64,000 nt of DNA from Pilimelia terevasa (GTDB lineage: Bacteria > Actinomycetota > Actinomycetes > Mycobacteriales > Micromonosporaceae): contig NZ_BMQC01000005.1 in the NCBI RefSeq assembly GCF_014647915.1, positions 186,001 to 250,000 of the forward strand, given 5' to 3'. A model generated the notes under the pieces. That model ran no database searches. It was not told the origin of the DNA and saw nothing but the letters and a program-made list of their open reading frames with translations. The translations under genes were made by a program, and so were the position numbers. Shown in pieces: positions 53,063 to 62,481 of this stretch. Numbering within the stretch: position 1 is the stretch's first letter; every line of letters starts with the position of its first letter.

Positions 53063-54196
53063 TCAGGCGTCCGGCGCGGGACGCAGAAGCGCGGCCAGGC
53101 GGTCGGCCTGGGTCTGCCACGTCCACTCGCGGCACACCCACGCGCGGCCCTGCGCGCCCAGCTTCGCCGCCAGCGCGGGCTCTGCCAGCGGCGCGGCCAC
53201 CCGGGCGGCGAGGGCGGCGGGGTCCCGGCCGTCGACGACGTAGCCGGTCTCGCCCTCGCGGACCGCGTCGGGCGCGCCGCCGGAGGTGCCCGCGACCACG
53301 GGAAGGCCGACGGCCGAGGCTTCCAGGTACACGATGCCCAGGCCCTCGACGTCGAGGCCGCGGCGGCGGGTGCGGCACGGCATGGCGTACACGTCGCCGG
53401 CGCGGTAGTGGGCGGGCAGCTCCGCCCAGGGGACCGCCCCGGTGAACACTACGTGCGCGGCCACGCCGCGCGCTTCGGCCAGCCGCGTCAGCGCCGGCCG
53501 GTACGGGCCGTCCCCGACCAGCAGCAGCGCGGCGTCCGGTACCCGGCGGCGGATGTCGGGCAGCGCGCGGATCAGGGCGTCCTGGCCCTTGCGCGGCACC
53601 AGCCGGGAGACGCACACGACGACCGGCCGGTCGCCGAGGCCGTACCGCCGCCGGACCGCGGCACCGTCCACGTCGGGGTGGAACACCTCGGGGTCCACGC
53701 CGGGTGCCAGCCGGCGCAGGGTGGTCACGTCGCCGATGGCCCGGTGCAGCCGGACCCGGGTGTACTCCCCCAGGTACGTCACGACGTCCGCGCCGCGGCC
53801 GATGCGGCGCAGCGTCGCCCGGGCCGCCGGCAGCGCCGCCCAGCCGACCTCGTGGCCGTGGGTGAGGGCCACCGCGCGGCCGATGCCGGCGCGGCGGCGC
53901 AGCCCGTGGGCGAGCAGGCCCAGCGGCGCGGCGGCGCCGAACCAGACCGCGTCGCAGTCGCGGGCCCGGGCCAGCGCGGCGGCGCGCCGGGCGACGCCGG
54001 GCGTCGGCAGCAGCATGGCCGTCGGCTCGCGCACCACCTCGAACGGCTGGGCCGCGTCGAACGCCGCCGCGCCCGCGGAGGTGGAGCAGTAGACGACGAC
54101 GGAGTCCGCCGGCTGCCGGAGCGCGAGCTGGTGCACGAAGGCCTGGATGCCGCCGGGGCGGGGCGGGAAGTCGTTGGTGACCAGCAGCGTCCTCAC
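53063..54196 (-). CDS. pimB: GT4 mannosyltransferase PimB-like
   Basis: 377-residue GT-B glycosyltransferase, probably the GDP-mannose-dependent enzyme adding the second mannose to phosphatidylinositol mannoside. It starts RTLLVTNDFPPRPGGIQAFVHQL. CVSRLVPRKGQD and EGLGIVYLEASAVGLPVVAG hold the nucleotide-binding Arg/Lys and the E-x7-E motif. GTG 54196 overlaps the M48 protease stop (GTGA). M. tuberculosis pimB (Rv2188c) is also convergent with fadD15; here a two-component system is inserted between them. Confidence 0.9.
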   Translation of the reverse strand: MRTLLVTNDFPPRPGGIQAFVHQLALRQPADSVVVYCSTSAGAAAFDAAQPFEVVREPTAMLLPTPGVARRAAALARARDCDAVWFGAAAPLGLLAHGLRRRAGIGRAVALTHGHEVGWAALPAARATLRRIGRGADVVTYLGEYTRVRLHRAIGDVTTLRRLAPGVDPEVFHPDVDGAAVRRRYGLGDRPVVVCVSRLVPRKGQDALIRALPDIRRRVPDAALLLVGDGPYRPALTRLAEARGVAAHVVFTGAVPWAELPAHYRAGDVYAMPCRTRRRGLDVEGLGIVYLEASAVGLPVVAGTSGGAPDAVREGETGYVVDGRDPAALAARVAAPLAEPALAAKLGAQGRAWVCREWTWQTQADRLAALLRPAPDA

Positions 54197-55449
54197 CGCG
54201 CGCCCCGGGCGTACGCGCGGGCCGCGGCGATCCGCTCGACGGTGCTGGGGTGGCTGCCCAGCAGCGCGTGCTCCAGGTACGGCGGGTCCGGGTCGGCGAG
54301 GTTGACGCCGGCCAGCCGCCGCTGCATCGCCGCGAACGCGGCCGGGTCGCCGGTCAGGGCCAGGGCGTGCGCGTCCGCGCGGGCCTCGATCCGGCGCGAC
54401 GCGTACGCCTGCACCGGCCCGCCGACCAGCCCGGCGACCGCGCCGAGCGCCAGCAGCAGCCCGATCGCGCGCGGGTCGCCGATGTCCGGCGCACCCGCGA
54501 GCCGCAGCGGCCAGGCCAGGCCCCCGATCAGGTAGAGCGCGACGACGCCGGCCGCCGCGGCCAGGGCGCCGGTGAGCGTCCCGGCCAGGACGTCGCGGTC
54601 CTTGGCGTGCCCCAGCTCGTGCGCGGCGACGGCGACGACCTCGGCCGGGGGCGCCTCGCGCAGGAGCGTGTCGTAGACGACGATGCGCCGGGTGGGGCCC
54701 AGGCCGGAGACGTAGGCGTTGACCGCGCGGGTGCGGCGGGAGGCGTCGGCGACGAGGACCTCGCGGACCGGTACGCCGTCGCGGTCGGCGAGCGCCATCA
54801 GCTCGGTGCGCAGCGGCGAGGCCGGCATCGGGGTGAACCGGTTGAACACCGGCTCGACCAGCACGGGCAGCACGAACGAGAACAGCGCCACCAGCGCCGC
54901 GGCGCCGGCCGCCCCGTACGCCCACCACCAGCGCGGCGCCAGCCGGACCAGTCCGAAGTACCCGAACAGGACCACGGCGCCGACGACCGCGCCGACGGCG
55001 TACGCCTTCAGCAGGTCCACGAGCCAGCCGCCCCAGTCCTGGGTGGACAGCCCGTACCGGACCAGGATGGTGTGCCGCCACGCCGCCAGCGGCAGCGCGA
55101 CCAGGTCGGCCACGAGCAGGACCCCCAGCCCGCCGCACAGGACCTGCGCCCACCAGGCGCCGCCGCCGAGCCGCCCCGCGAACTCGACCAGCCGGGCGCC
55201 GAGCGGGGTCAGGCCCAGCGCGAGCGCGACGGCCAGGGACAGCCCCATGCCCCCGTACCGGCCGGGGCGCAGCGCGGCAGCGAACTCCCGCCCCCGGGCG
55301 ACCTGGTCGGCCGGCAGGTCGCGGAGCGCGGCGAGCTGGTCGGCGCGGGGGGCGGGTACCCGCTGCCAGGGGGTCAACAGCGCCACGGCCAGGGCGAGTC
55401 CCGCCCCGAGAACGACCAGGGTGAGCACCGCCCACGTGCGCGCCGTCAT
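54193..55449 (-). CDS. M48-family membrane metallopeptidase (Ste24/HtpX-like)
   Basis: 418-residue integral membrane zinc protease. About seven hydrophobic helices flank the active site AVAAHELGHAKDRD (HExxH near residues 276-280). A downstream Glu ligand is in RRIEARADAHAL. The large N-terminal membrane region resembles CAAX prenyl protease 1 more than HtpX. ATG 55449 follows AAGGTGAG. Coupled to pimB by a 4-base overlap. Confidence 0.9.
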   Translation of the reverse strand: MTARTWAVLTLVVLGAGLALAVALLTPWQRVPAPRADQLAALRDLPADQVARGREFAAALRPGRYGGMGLSLAVALALGLTPLGARLVEFAGRLGGGAWWAQVLCGGLGVLLVADLVALPLAAWRHTILVRYGLSTQDWGGWLVDLLKAYAVGAVVGAVVLFGYFGLVRLAPRWWWAYGAAGAAALVALFSFVLPVLVEPVFNRFTPMPASPLRTELMALADRDGVPVREVLVADASRRTRAVNAYVSGLGPTRRIVVYDTLLREAPPAEVVAVAAHELGHAKDRDVLAGTLTGALAAAAGVVALYLIGGLAWPLRLAGAPDIGDPRAIGLLLALGAVAGLVGGPVQAYASRRIEARADAHALALTGDPAAFAAMQRRLAGVNLADPDPPYLEHALLGSHPSTVERIAAARAYARGAR

Positions 55450-55597
55450 CCGCTCACCTTCCGCCGTCGCCGTCGGCGCGGCTGCGCCGGGTACCCGCAG
55501 CACGGTACCGCCCGGCCCCGACCCGGCCGCGCACCCCGCGCCGCCGGCCGGGGCGCCCCGGGCGCGCGGCGGCCCCGCGGCCCCGCCCGGGGCCGAC

Positions 55598-56950
55598 TCA
55601 GGCGCGGCCGAGCCGGCGCAGCAGGGCGTCGGCCGCGGCCGGGTAGGCCCCGTGCCGGCGGATGCCGTCGGCGACCTCCCGGTCGGAGGAGACGACCACG
55701 ACCGGCCGGCCGGCCGGCTCGGCGCGGACCAGCCGCCGGATCAGCTCGTCGGCGATCTCGCCCTTCTTCGAGAACAGCACCCGGACGCCGCGCGGCGGCG
55801 GCGGCAGGCCGGGGACCTTGTCCGCGCCGTCGAAGACGACGGTGACCTCGGCGCGGGTCTGCGCGGCCAGCCCGCTCAGGCCCGTGATCAGGCGCTGCCG
55901 CTGGCGCTCCAGCGAGAGTTCGCCGTAGCCGCGCTTGGTGACGTTGTAGCCGTCCACGACGAGGTGAACCTTCGGCAGGGCCAGCAGCTCGTCCAGGCGG
56001 GCCGGGTCGTCGCCGTCGCGGGCCTTGGCCGCCGCGGCGGCGGCCGGGGGACGGTCGGCGTGCGCGGCGGCGACGGCGTCGGCGGGCAGCTCGGCGGCCG
56101 GTTCGAGGCCGAGTTCCCGGCGCAGGCCGACCGCGGTCTGGCCGAGGGTCTCCAGCAGCAGCCACAGCCGGGCCTCGTTGGTCGTCCGGGCGTCCCGGGC
56201 GGCCTGCCGGGCGCTGCCAGCGGCGGACTGCGCCTCGGCGAGCCGGGCGCGCAGGCGGCGCAGTTCGGCCTCGTGGTCGGCCTGGGCGCGGGCGAGCCGG
56301 CCCTTCTCGGTGGCCAGCAGCTCGGCGGCGCGCTGCCGCGCGGCCTCGGTCTCGCGCAGGGCGCGGCCCGCGCGACGGTGCTCCTCGCGCAGCCCGCCCA
56401 GCTCGTCGCGGACCCGCGCCAGCTCGTCGCGCAACTTGTCGGCCTCGACCCGGGCGACGGCCCGCTCGTGGACCGCCCGCGCGACCTCCTGCCGGGCCTC
56501 GCGGACGGCCGCGGCCACCTCGGCGCTGCGGGTCTCGGCGGCGACGGCGGCCCCGGCCGCAACCACCATCGCGCGCCAGCCGGCGGGCCGCAGCAGGTAC
56601 GCGAGCGCGGCGACCTCCACCGGGTCCGCCGCGCCCGGGACGCTCCCCTCCCGGATCGCCCCGGCCAGCTCGCCGGCCTCGGCGCGGACCAGGGCGGCGG
56701 CCTGGTCCCGGAAGGACGCGTCCGCGGCGAGCTGCGTGGCGATGGCGGCGCCGCCCAGCTTGGCCCGCCGCGCCGGGGCGAACTTGGCGACCTTTCGCAG
56801 CGGCGCCGGCAGGTCCGCCTCGGCGAGCTGGGGCAGGACCGCGGCCACCAGCGCGACCGTGCGCTGCCGGACGGGCTCGGGCAGCACCGGGTCGACCGCG
56901 GCGGCCGGCTCCGGCCGGTCGGCGGTCTCGTCGGGCTGCGACGGCGCCAT
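55598..56950 (-). CDS. NYN-domain (PIN-like) RNA-binding/nuclease protein
   Basis: 450-residue protein. An N-terminal helical region (1-150) leads to a coiled coil of about 100 residues rich in Arg/Glu/Ala. The C-terminal NYN domain starts at HLVVDGYNVTKRGYG near residue 330, with VVFDGADK, FSKKGEIADELIRRLV and VVVVSSDREVADG providing the metal Asp residues of the PIN-like fold. The family is related to YacP/Rae1-type ribonucleases. ATG 56950 lies 6 bases after CAGACT. Confidence 0.87.
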   Translation of the reverse strand: MAPSQPDETADRPEPAAAVDPVLPEPVRQRTVALVAAVLPQLAEADLPAPLRKVAKFAPARRAKLGGAAIATQLAADASFRDQAAALVRAEAGELAGAIREGSVPGAADPVEVAALAYLLRPAGWRAMVVAAGAAVAAETRSAEVAAAVREARQEVARAVHERAVARVEADKLRDELARVRDELGGLREEHRRAGRALRETEAARQRAAELLATEKGRLARAQADHEAELRRLRARLAEAQSAAGSARQAARDARTTNEARLWLLLETLGQTAVGLRRELGLEPAAELPADAVAAAHADRPPAAAAAAKARDGDDPARLDELLALPKVHLVVDGYNVTKRGYGELSLERQRQRLITGLSGLAAQTRAEVTVVFDGADKVPGLPPPPRGVRVLFSKKGEIADELIRRLVRAEPAGRPVVVVSSDREVADGIRRHGAYPAAADALLRRLGRA

Positions 56951-57057
56951 CCGCCCAGTCTGTCACCGCGGCCCGCCGGGGCGCGCGGCGGATCACCACG
57001 CGGGGTCCCGCGACTACGCATAGACGCACGTCGGCGGGTCATGTCGTACGGCACCCG

Positions 57058-57063
57058 TACCGT
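57058..57063 (+). promoter_or_regulatory. Predicted -10 element of leaderless nuclease transcript
   Basis: TACCGT followed by 6 bases and ATG 57070. Confidence 0.5.
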
Positions 57064-57069
57064 CCGGGC

Positions 57070-58875
57070 ATGGCGGACAACCGGCACCACCCGCGCCTGG
57101 AAAGCCGAACGGAGCACGCAACGCGAACGGAGCACGCGACGGGCGCGCCGCGGTACACCCAGCCGACGCTGGGCGGCCCCCTGGTCGACGACTGGCGCGA
57201 CACCCCCCTGGCGGACGCGACGTTCGTCGTGCTCGACCTGGAGACCACCGGCGGCACCGCGGAGGACTGCGGCGTCACCGAGATCGGCGCCGTCAAGGTG
57301 CGGGGCGGCCGGCGGCTGGGCACCTTCGGCACCCTGGTCGACCCCGGCCGGCCGGTCCCGCCACTGGTGACGGTGCTGACGGGCATCACCACCGCGATGG
57401 TGTCGGCGGCCCCGGCGCTGCCGGCCGTGCTGCCCGGGCTGCTGGAGTTCCTGCGCGGCGCCGTGCTGGTGGCGCACAACGCGCCGTACGACGTCGGCTA
57501 CCTGAAGGCCGCCTGCGCCCGGTACGGCCACCCGTGGCCCGCCCCGCCCGTGCTGGACACGCTGCCGCTGGCCCGCCGGCTGGTCGACCGGGACGAGGTG
57601 CCCGACCGCAGGCTGGGCACCCTGGCCCGGTACCTCCGGCTGCCGCACCAGCCGACCCACCGCGCGCTCGACGACGCGGAGGCGACGGTCGACCTGCTGC
57701 ACGCGCTGTGCGAGCGCCTGGGCGGCCACCGGGTGGGCACCGTCGGGGAGGCGGTCGCGTTCTGCCGTGCGGTGTCCGCCGTCCGGCAGCGCCAGCGGCA
57801 CCTCGCCGACGGGCTCCCGCGCGCCCCGGGGGTGTACCTGTTCCGCGCCGCCGACGACCGCCCGCTGTACGTCGGCACGTCCCGGGACATCGGCGCGCGG
57901 GTCCGCACGTACTTCACCGCCGCCGAGCGGCGTCCCCGCATCGACGAGATGCTGGCCGCCGCCACCCGGGTCGAGGCCGTGGTCTGCGCCCACCCGCTGG
58001 AGGCCGAGGTGCGGGAGCTGCGGCTGATCGGCGCGCACGCCCCGCCGTACAACCGCCGCTCGAAGCATCCACAGCGGACGGTGTGGCTGCGGGTGACCGA
58101 CGAGCCGTACCCGCGTCTGTCCGTGGTCCGCCAGCGCCGCGGCACCCCGGATAGCTGCCTCGGCCCGTTCCCGTCGACGAAGGCGGCCGAGCGCGTCGCC
58201 GAGGCGGTCCGCGAGGCGCTGCCGATGCGCCCGTGCGGCCAGCGCCTGTCCGCCCGCACGGTCAGCGCCGCGTGCGCGCTCGCCGAGATCGGCCGCTGCC
58301 TCGCGCCGTGCCAGCACCGGGTGACCCCGCAGCAGTACGCCGACCGCGCGGTCGCGCCGCTGCGCGAGGCGACCCTCGGCGATCCCGGCCCGCTGGTCGC
58401 CGTCCTGCTCGCCCGGATCGGGGCGCTGTCGCGGGCCGAGCGGTTCGAGGAGGCGGCGGCGGTCCGGGGGCGGCTGTCGGCGCTGCTGCGCACCACCACC
58501 CGGATGCAGCGGCTGAGCGCCCTGACCGGCATCGCCGAGCTGGTGGCGGCGCACCCGGCGCCGGGCGGGGGCTGGGAGCTGAGCGTCGTGCGGCACGGGC
58601 GGCTGGCCGCGGCCGGGGTGTCGCCGCCGCGCGTCCATCCACAGCCGACGATCGACCTGCTGCTGGCGACCGCGGAGACGGTGGCCGGCGGGGACGGCCC
58701 CGTCCCGTGCGCGAGCGCCGAGGAGTCCGAGCGGATCCTGCACTGGCTCGAACGGCCGCGCACGCGACTCGTTCGGGTGTCCACCCCTTGGGCGCTGCCC
58801 GCGCGTGGCGCGGCCCGGTTCGCGGCGCTGCTGGCGCAGGCTGAGACGGCAAGCCGGTCCGCGGAGGCGGGCTGA
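57070..58875 (+). CDS. DnaQ-like exonuclease fused to a UvrC-type GIY-YIG domain
   Basis: 601-residue nuclease. The DEDDh exonuclease (residues about 50-215) has VVLDLETTG, LVAHNAPYDVGYL and THRALDDAEAT. A GIY-YIG domain (about 250-330) follows with GVYLFRAADDRPLYVGTS and HPLEAEVRELRLI, then a UvrC-like central part with a Cys region (CALAEIGRCLAPCQH). M. tuberculosis Rv2191 has this architecture and position. Probably a DNA repair or processing enzyme related to bacterial Cho/UvrC. Confidence 0.92.
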   Translation: MADNRHHPRLESRTEHATRTEHATGAPRYTQPTLGGPLVDDWRDTPLADATFVVLDLETTGGTAEDCGVTEIGAVKVRGGRRLGTFGTLVDPGRPVPPLVTVLTGITTAMVSAAPALPAVLPGLLEFLRGAVLVAHNAPYDVGYLKAACARYGHPWPAPPVLDTLPLARRLVDRDEVPDRRLGTLARYLRLPHQPTHRALDDAEATVDLLHALCERLGGHRVGTVGEAVAFCRAVSAVRQRQRHLADGLPRAPGVYLFRAADDRPLYVGTSRDIGARVRTYFTAAERRPRIDEMLAAATRVEAVVCAHPLEAEVRELRLIGAHAPPYNRRSKHPQRTVWLRVTDEPYPRLSVVRQRRGTPDSCLGPFPSTKAAERVAEAVREALPMRPCGQRLSARTVSAACALAEIGRCLAPCQHRVTPQQYADRAVAPLREATLGDPGPLVAVLLARIGALSRAERFEEAAAVRGRLSALLRTTTRMQRLSALTGIAELVAAHPAPGGGWELSVVRHGRLAAAGVSPPRVHPQPTIDLLLATAETVAGGDGPVPCASAEESERILHWLERPRTRLVRVSTPWALPARGAARFAALLAQAETASRSAEAG

Positions 58876-58940
58876 TGCCGTACCCCGTCGTGGGCGGACC
58901 ACGGACCCGCTGCTCACGGCCATTGCGTCTCCTCCGGCCA

Positions 58941-58968
58941 GGGTGTGTATCAACCCGATCACACACCC
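58941..58968 (+). terminator. Candidate hairpin between nuclease and RSH genes
   Basis: GGGTGTGT / ACACACCC, perfect 8-bp stem with a 12-base loop, 66 bases after the nuclease stop. An AT-richer patch follows (58970-59030) with TACTCT as a possible -10 for the next gene. Confidence 0.45.
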
Positions 58969-59147
58969 GCATGTAGCCGTTCGGATATCGGTCTGCTGAT
59001 TACTCTGGTTCCATGGTGTTCTTCTGGGACACTTGTCCGATTACCCCTGTCCGCGCGAACGCCGGCCGCCCGCCGGCCGGTCGCCGCCAGGGTCGCCCGG
59101 GAGCCCCGTGACCCGGTGCGCCCGGCGGCGGCGAGGAGGTGACGCCG

Positions 59148-60947
59148 ATGGACCTCGACGCCGGGAGCGGTACGCCGCTGGACCGGATCGCGCGGCCCCG
59201 CGCCCTCGATCTGGGCCTGCGCCGGCGGATGCGGTCGCTGCTGGACAGTGCCCGCGGCCCGCGGGCCGCCGATCCGGTGGCGGCACTGCTGCGGGCGCAC
59301 CGGGCCATCCACCCCTACATGGACGCCACCGTCCTGCGCCGCGCCTACGTCATCGCCGAGAGCGCGCACCGTGGACAGTTCCGCAAGAGCGGCGAGCCGT
59401 TCATCACCCACCCGCTGGCCGTTGCGCAGATCCTCGCCGACCTCGGGATGGACACGACGACACTGGTCGGGGCGCTGCTGCACGACACCGTCGAGGACAC
59501 CGACTACACCCTGCACGCCCTGCGCGACGACTTCGGCCCCGAGGTGGCGCACCTGGTCGACGGCGTGACGAAGTTCGACAAGGTCTTCTACGGCAAGGCC
59601 GCCAAGGGCGAGACCGTCCGCAAGCTGATCATCGCGGCGGGCCGCGACGTCCGGGTCCTGGTGATCAAGCTCGCGGACCGGCTGCACAACATGCGCACCC
59701 TGGACGCCCGCTCGCCCGCCTCCCGCGCCCGGATCGCCCGCGACACCCAGGAGGTCCTGGTCCCGCTCTGCGAGCGGCTCGGCATCCAGGCCCTGAAGCG
59801 GGACCTGGAGGACGCCGTCCTGCGCCACCTCGACCCGGAGGCCTACGGGCTGATCGCCGAGTACGCCGCCGCCCGGCAGGGGGGCACCGAGACGCTGGCC
59901 GCCGTGCTCAGCTGCACCCGGCGCGCGCTGCGGCGGCAGCGGCTGGCCGCGACCGTGCGCCCCCGGCCCCGGCACCTGTACTCGATCTGGCGGGACACCC
60001 GCAAGGAGGGCCACCGGGAGCCGCACGTCCAGCCGCGGGTCGCGGTGGTCATCGACGGCGACGAGGCGGCGTGCTACGAGGCGCTCGGCGCCGTGCACGC
60101 CCTGTGGCGGCCGGTGGGCGGCCGGTTCAAGGACTTCATCGCCGCCCCGAAGCACAACCTGTACCGCTCGCTGCACACGACCGTGGTCGGGCCGGACGAC
60201 ACGGTCGTCGAGATCCTGATCCGCACGGCGACGATGCACCGCACCGCGGAGTACGGCATCGCCGCCGGCTTCCGCTACCCCAACCCGGCCGACCACGACG
60301 CGGACGCCCACGAGCCGCTGGAGTGGCTGCACCGGGTGCTGTCCTGGCAGGAGGAGACCGCCGACACCGGCCAGTTCCTCCAGTCGCTGCGCTCGGAGCT
60401 GGCCGAGAACCAGGTCAAGGTCTTCGCCCACGGGCAGACCCTGCACCTGCCCGAGGGCGCCACCCCGGTCGACGTGGCGTACGAGCTGGGCGCCGACGTG
60501 GGCGAGGCGTGCCTGTCCGCGCGGATCAACGGCCGCCTCGTCCCGCTGTCGCTGTCGCTGACCGACGGCGACCTGGTGGAGATCTTCACGGAGATGGACA
60601 CCGCCGAGGGCGTGGCCGTGCCGCGGGGGCCGCGCCGGGAGTGGCTGATGTTCGCCCGCTCCAGCGCCGCGCAGCGGCAGATCCTGCGCTGGTTCACCGG
60701 GGACGAGCCGCCGATGGCGATCGGGGACCGGGTCCGCCTCGGCCGCGACGCCCTGTTCCGCGAGCTGCGCCGACGCGACCGCGGCCTGGTCGACGACGAC
60801 CCGCTGCGGCAACTGGCCGTCCACCTCGGCTACCCCGACCACGAGACGCTGCTCGTGGCCATCGAGGACGAACAGCACAGCGCCGCCGACATCGCCGACA
60901 GCCTGATCAGCATGGTGGACCAGGGGCCGGGCGGAGCGGTGGCCTAA
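59148..60947 (+). CDS. RelA/SpoT homologue with intact hydrolase and atypical synthetase domain
   Basis: 599-residue RSH enzyme. The HD hydrolase is complete (R79, H88, H112-D113, E116-D117, KLADRLHNMRT). In the synthetase region the G-loop FIAAPKHNLYRSLHTTV and VEILIRT are kept, but the segment normally carrying the catalytic Asp (HDLVGIR in M. tuberculosis Rel) reads HVQPRVAVV. A TGS domain is at about 421-481; the C-terminal ACT domain is missing (usual length about 750). Likely a (p)ppGpp hydrolase. ATG 59148 has GAGGAGG upstream; GTG 59139 is too close to it. Confidence 0.88.
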   Translation: MDLDAGSGTPLDRIARPRALDLGLRRRMRSLLDSARGPRAADPVAALLRAHRAIHPYMDATVLRRAYVIAESAHRGQFRKSGEPFITHPLAVAQILADLGMDTTTLVGALLHDTVEDTDYTLHALRDDFGPEVAHLVDGVTKFDKVFYGKAAKGETVRKLIIAAGRDVRVLVIKLADRLHNMRTLDARSPASRARIARDTQEVLVPLCERLGIQALKRDLEDAVLRHLDPEAYGLIAEYAAARQGGTETLAAVLSCTRRALRRQRLAATVRPRPRHLYSIWRDTRKEGHREPHVQPRVAVVIDGDEAACYEALGAVHALWRPVGGRFKDFIAAPKHNLYRSLHTTVVGPDDTVVEILIRTATMHRTAEYGIAAGFRYPNPADHDADAHEPLEWLHRVLSWQEETADTGQFLQSLRSELAENQVKVFAHGQTLHLPEGATPVDVAYELGADVGEACLSARINGRLVPLSLSLTDGDLVEIFTEMDTAEGVAVPRGPRREWLMFARSSAAQRQILRWFTGDEPPMAIGDRVRLGRDALFRELRRRDRGLVDDDPLRQLAVHLGYPDHETLLVAIEDEQHSAADIADSLISMVDQGPGGAVA

Positions 60948-60950
60948 CCT
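60945..60950 (+). promoter_or_regulatory. Predicted -10 element of leaderless Nudix transcript
   Basis: TAACCT overlapping the RSH stop region, 7 bases before GTG 60958. Confidence 0.4.
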
Positions 60951-60957
60951 GGCAGGT

Positions 60958-61542
60958 GTGACCGACCCCTCCCCGCCGGCCCGCCGGCTGCGCCGCGCCG
61001 TGCGCGGTGTGGTGTACGGCGTGTTCTACCGGCTTCCCCCCGTCCTGCGCCGCCGGATCGTGCGGCTGACGGTGCGCACGTACGTCGTCGGGGCCGTGGT
61101 CCTGCTACACGACGCCGACCGGCCCGGCCGGCTGCTGCTGCTGCGCCAGCCGCCCGGACGCGGCTGGACGCTGCCGGCCGGGCTACTCAAGAAGGGCGAG
61201 GAGCCGCGCCGGGGAGCGGCGCGGGAGCTGGCCGAGGAGACGGGGATCGCCCTGCCCCCGGACGCGCTCCGCCCGGCGAACCCCAACGCCATGGTGCACA
61301 CCCGCGGCTGGATCGACCTGGTGTTCGAGGCGGCCGTACCGGCGGACGGGGTACGCCCCGTGGTCGACGGCGCCGAGGTGCTGGAGGCCGCCTGGCACGA
61401 GGTGGCCGACCTGCCGCCGCTGACGGTCGCCACCGCCCGCCTGCTGGGCCACTACGGGCTCGGCCCGCGGGCGGAGCCGCGGGGCGACACCCGGGGGTCG
61501 CCGCGGGAGGGCGGGGAGTCGCCGCGGGAGGGTCCGGCGTGA
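60958..61542 (+). CDS. Nudix hydrolase
   Basis: 194-residue Nudix enzyme. The box G-x5-E-x7-REL-x-EE-x-GI is perfect (LLKKGEEPRRGAARELAEET). An N-terminal basic, amphipathic stretch (RLRRAVRGVVYGVFYRLPPVLRRRIVRL) may contact membrane or nucleic acid. The tail is low complexity with a duplicated SPREG, from a 15-base direct repeat. The stop overlaps the next GTG (GTGA). The substrate is unknown; the nucleotidyltransferase neighbour suggests nucleoside-diphosphate sugars. Confidence 0.9.
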   Translation: MTDPSPPARRLRRAVRGVVYGVFYRLPPVLRRRIVRLTVRTYVVGAVVLLHDADRPGRLLLLRQPPGRGWTLPAGLLKKGEEPRRGAARELAEETGIALPPDALRPANPNAMVHTRGWIDLVFEAAVPADGVRPVVDGAEVLEAAWHEVADLPPLTVATARLLGHYGLGPRAEPRGDTRGSPREGGESPREGPA

Positions 61543-62447
61543 TCGCCGCGGTGGTTCTCGCCGCCGGCCTGGGTACCCGGCTGCGGCCGCTCACCGACGG
61601 CACACCCAAGGCGCTGTGCCCGGTCGGCAACGTCCCGCTGCTCGACCTCGCGCTCGCCCGCCTCGCCCGGTGCGGCCTGGCCGGGCCGGACTCGGTCGCC
61701 GTGAACGCCTCCTACCTGGGCGCGCAGGTGGCGGCCCACGTCGCGGGGCGGGCCACGGTGTCGTGGGAGACGGCGGGGCCGCTGGGTACGGCCGGCGCGC
61801 TGGGCGCGCTGCGCGACTGGCTCGACGGCCGCGACGTGCTCGTCGGCAACGCCGACGCCTACCTCGTCGCCGCCGGGCCGCCGGTGGACGCCGACGGCGG
61901 GCCGCGGGAGGACGCCGACGGGCCGCCGGAGGGCACCGACGGCGGGGGCGCGGACATCGCGCCGCTGCTGGCGGACTGGTCGGGGGCCACGGTGCGGCTG
62001 CTCGCGCGGCCGGCCGCGCCCGGTGAGCCCGGGGAGTTCGGGGCGTGGCGGTTCGCCGGCTTCTCGCTGGTGCCGTGGCGCCTGGTGCGCGATCTGGCCG
62101 CGGAGCCCGCCGAGCTGTGGCGCGAGGTGTGGCGGCCGGCGGAGGCCGGCGGGACCCTGGAGTGCGTCCCGTACTCCGGTACCTACCTGGACTGCGGCAC
62201 CCCCGCGGCCTACCTGGCGGCGAACCTGCACGCCGCCCGGCAGGCCGGCGGCCGCATCGTCTCGCCGGACGCCCTGGTCACGGGCGCGGTGTGCGACAGC
62301 GTGGTCGGCGCCGGTGCGGCGGTCCACGGCCGGGCGACCCGCTGCGTGGTCTGGCCGGGCGCGACGGTGCCGGCCGGCGAGTCGCTGAGCGACGCCGTCC
62401 GGCTCCCCCACACGACGGTCCAGGAGGCGCCCCCGCGGAGCGGGTGA
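61539..62447 (+). CDS. NDP-sugar nucleotidyltransferase
   Basis: 302-residue nucleotidyltransferase, probably making an NDP-hexose. The signature VVLAAGLGTRLRPLTDGTPKAL is at residues 5-26. GPLGTAGALGAL and VLVGNADAYL (metal Asp) follow. A Gly/Asp/Pro-rich insert at about 110-140 (DADGGPREDADGPPEG) is unlike the family and looks like repeat expansion. The C-terminus has a short left-handed-helix-like part (ALVTGAVCDSVVGAGAAVHG). Translationally coupled to the Nudix gene. Confidence 0.88.
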   Translation: MIAAVVLAAGLGTRLRPLTDGTPKALCPVGNVPLLDLALARLARCGLAGPDSVAVNASYLGAQVAAHVAGRATVSWETAGPLGTAGALGALRDWLDGRDVLVGNADAYLVAAGPPVDADGGPREDADGPPEGTDGGGADIAPLLADWSGATVRLLARPAAPGEPGEFGAWRFAGFSLVPWRLVRDLAAEPAELWREVWRPAEAGGTLECVPYSGTYLDCGTPAAYLAANLHAARQAGGRIVSPDALVTGAVCDSVVGAGAAVHGRATRCVVWPGATVPAGESLSDAVRLPHTTVQEAPPRSG

Positions 62448-62477
62448 CGCCGGGGCCGCCTGGTCGGCGCCCCGCGT
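62447..62477. terminator. Weak bidirectional hairpin between convergent genes
   Basis: ACGCCGGGGC pairs with GCCCCGCGT with one bulge, between the nucleotidyltransferase stop and the trpD stop at 62482. Confidence 0.4.
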
Positions 62478-62481
62478 GTCG

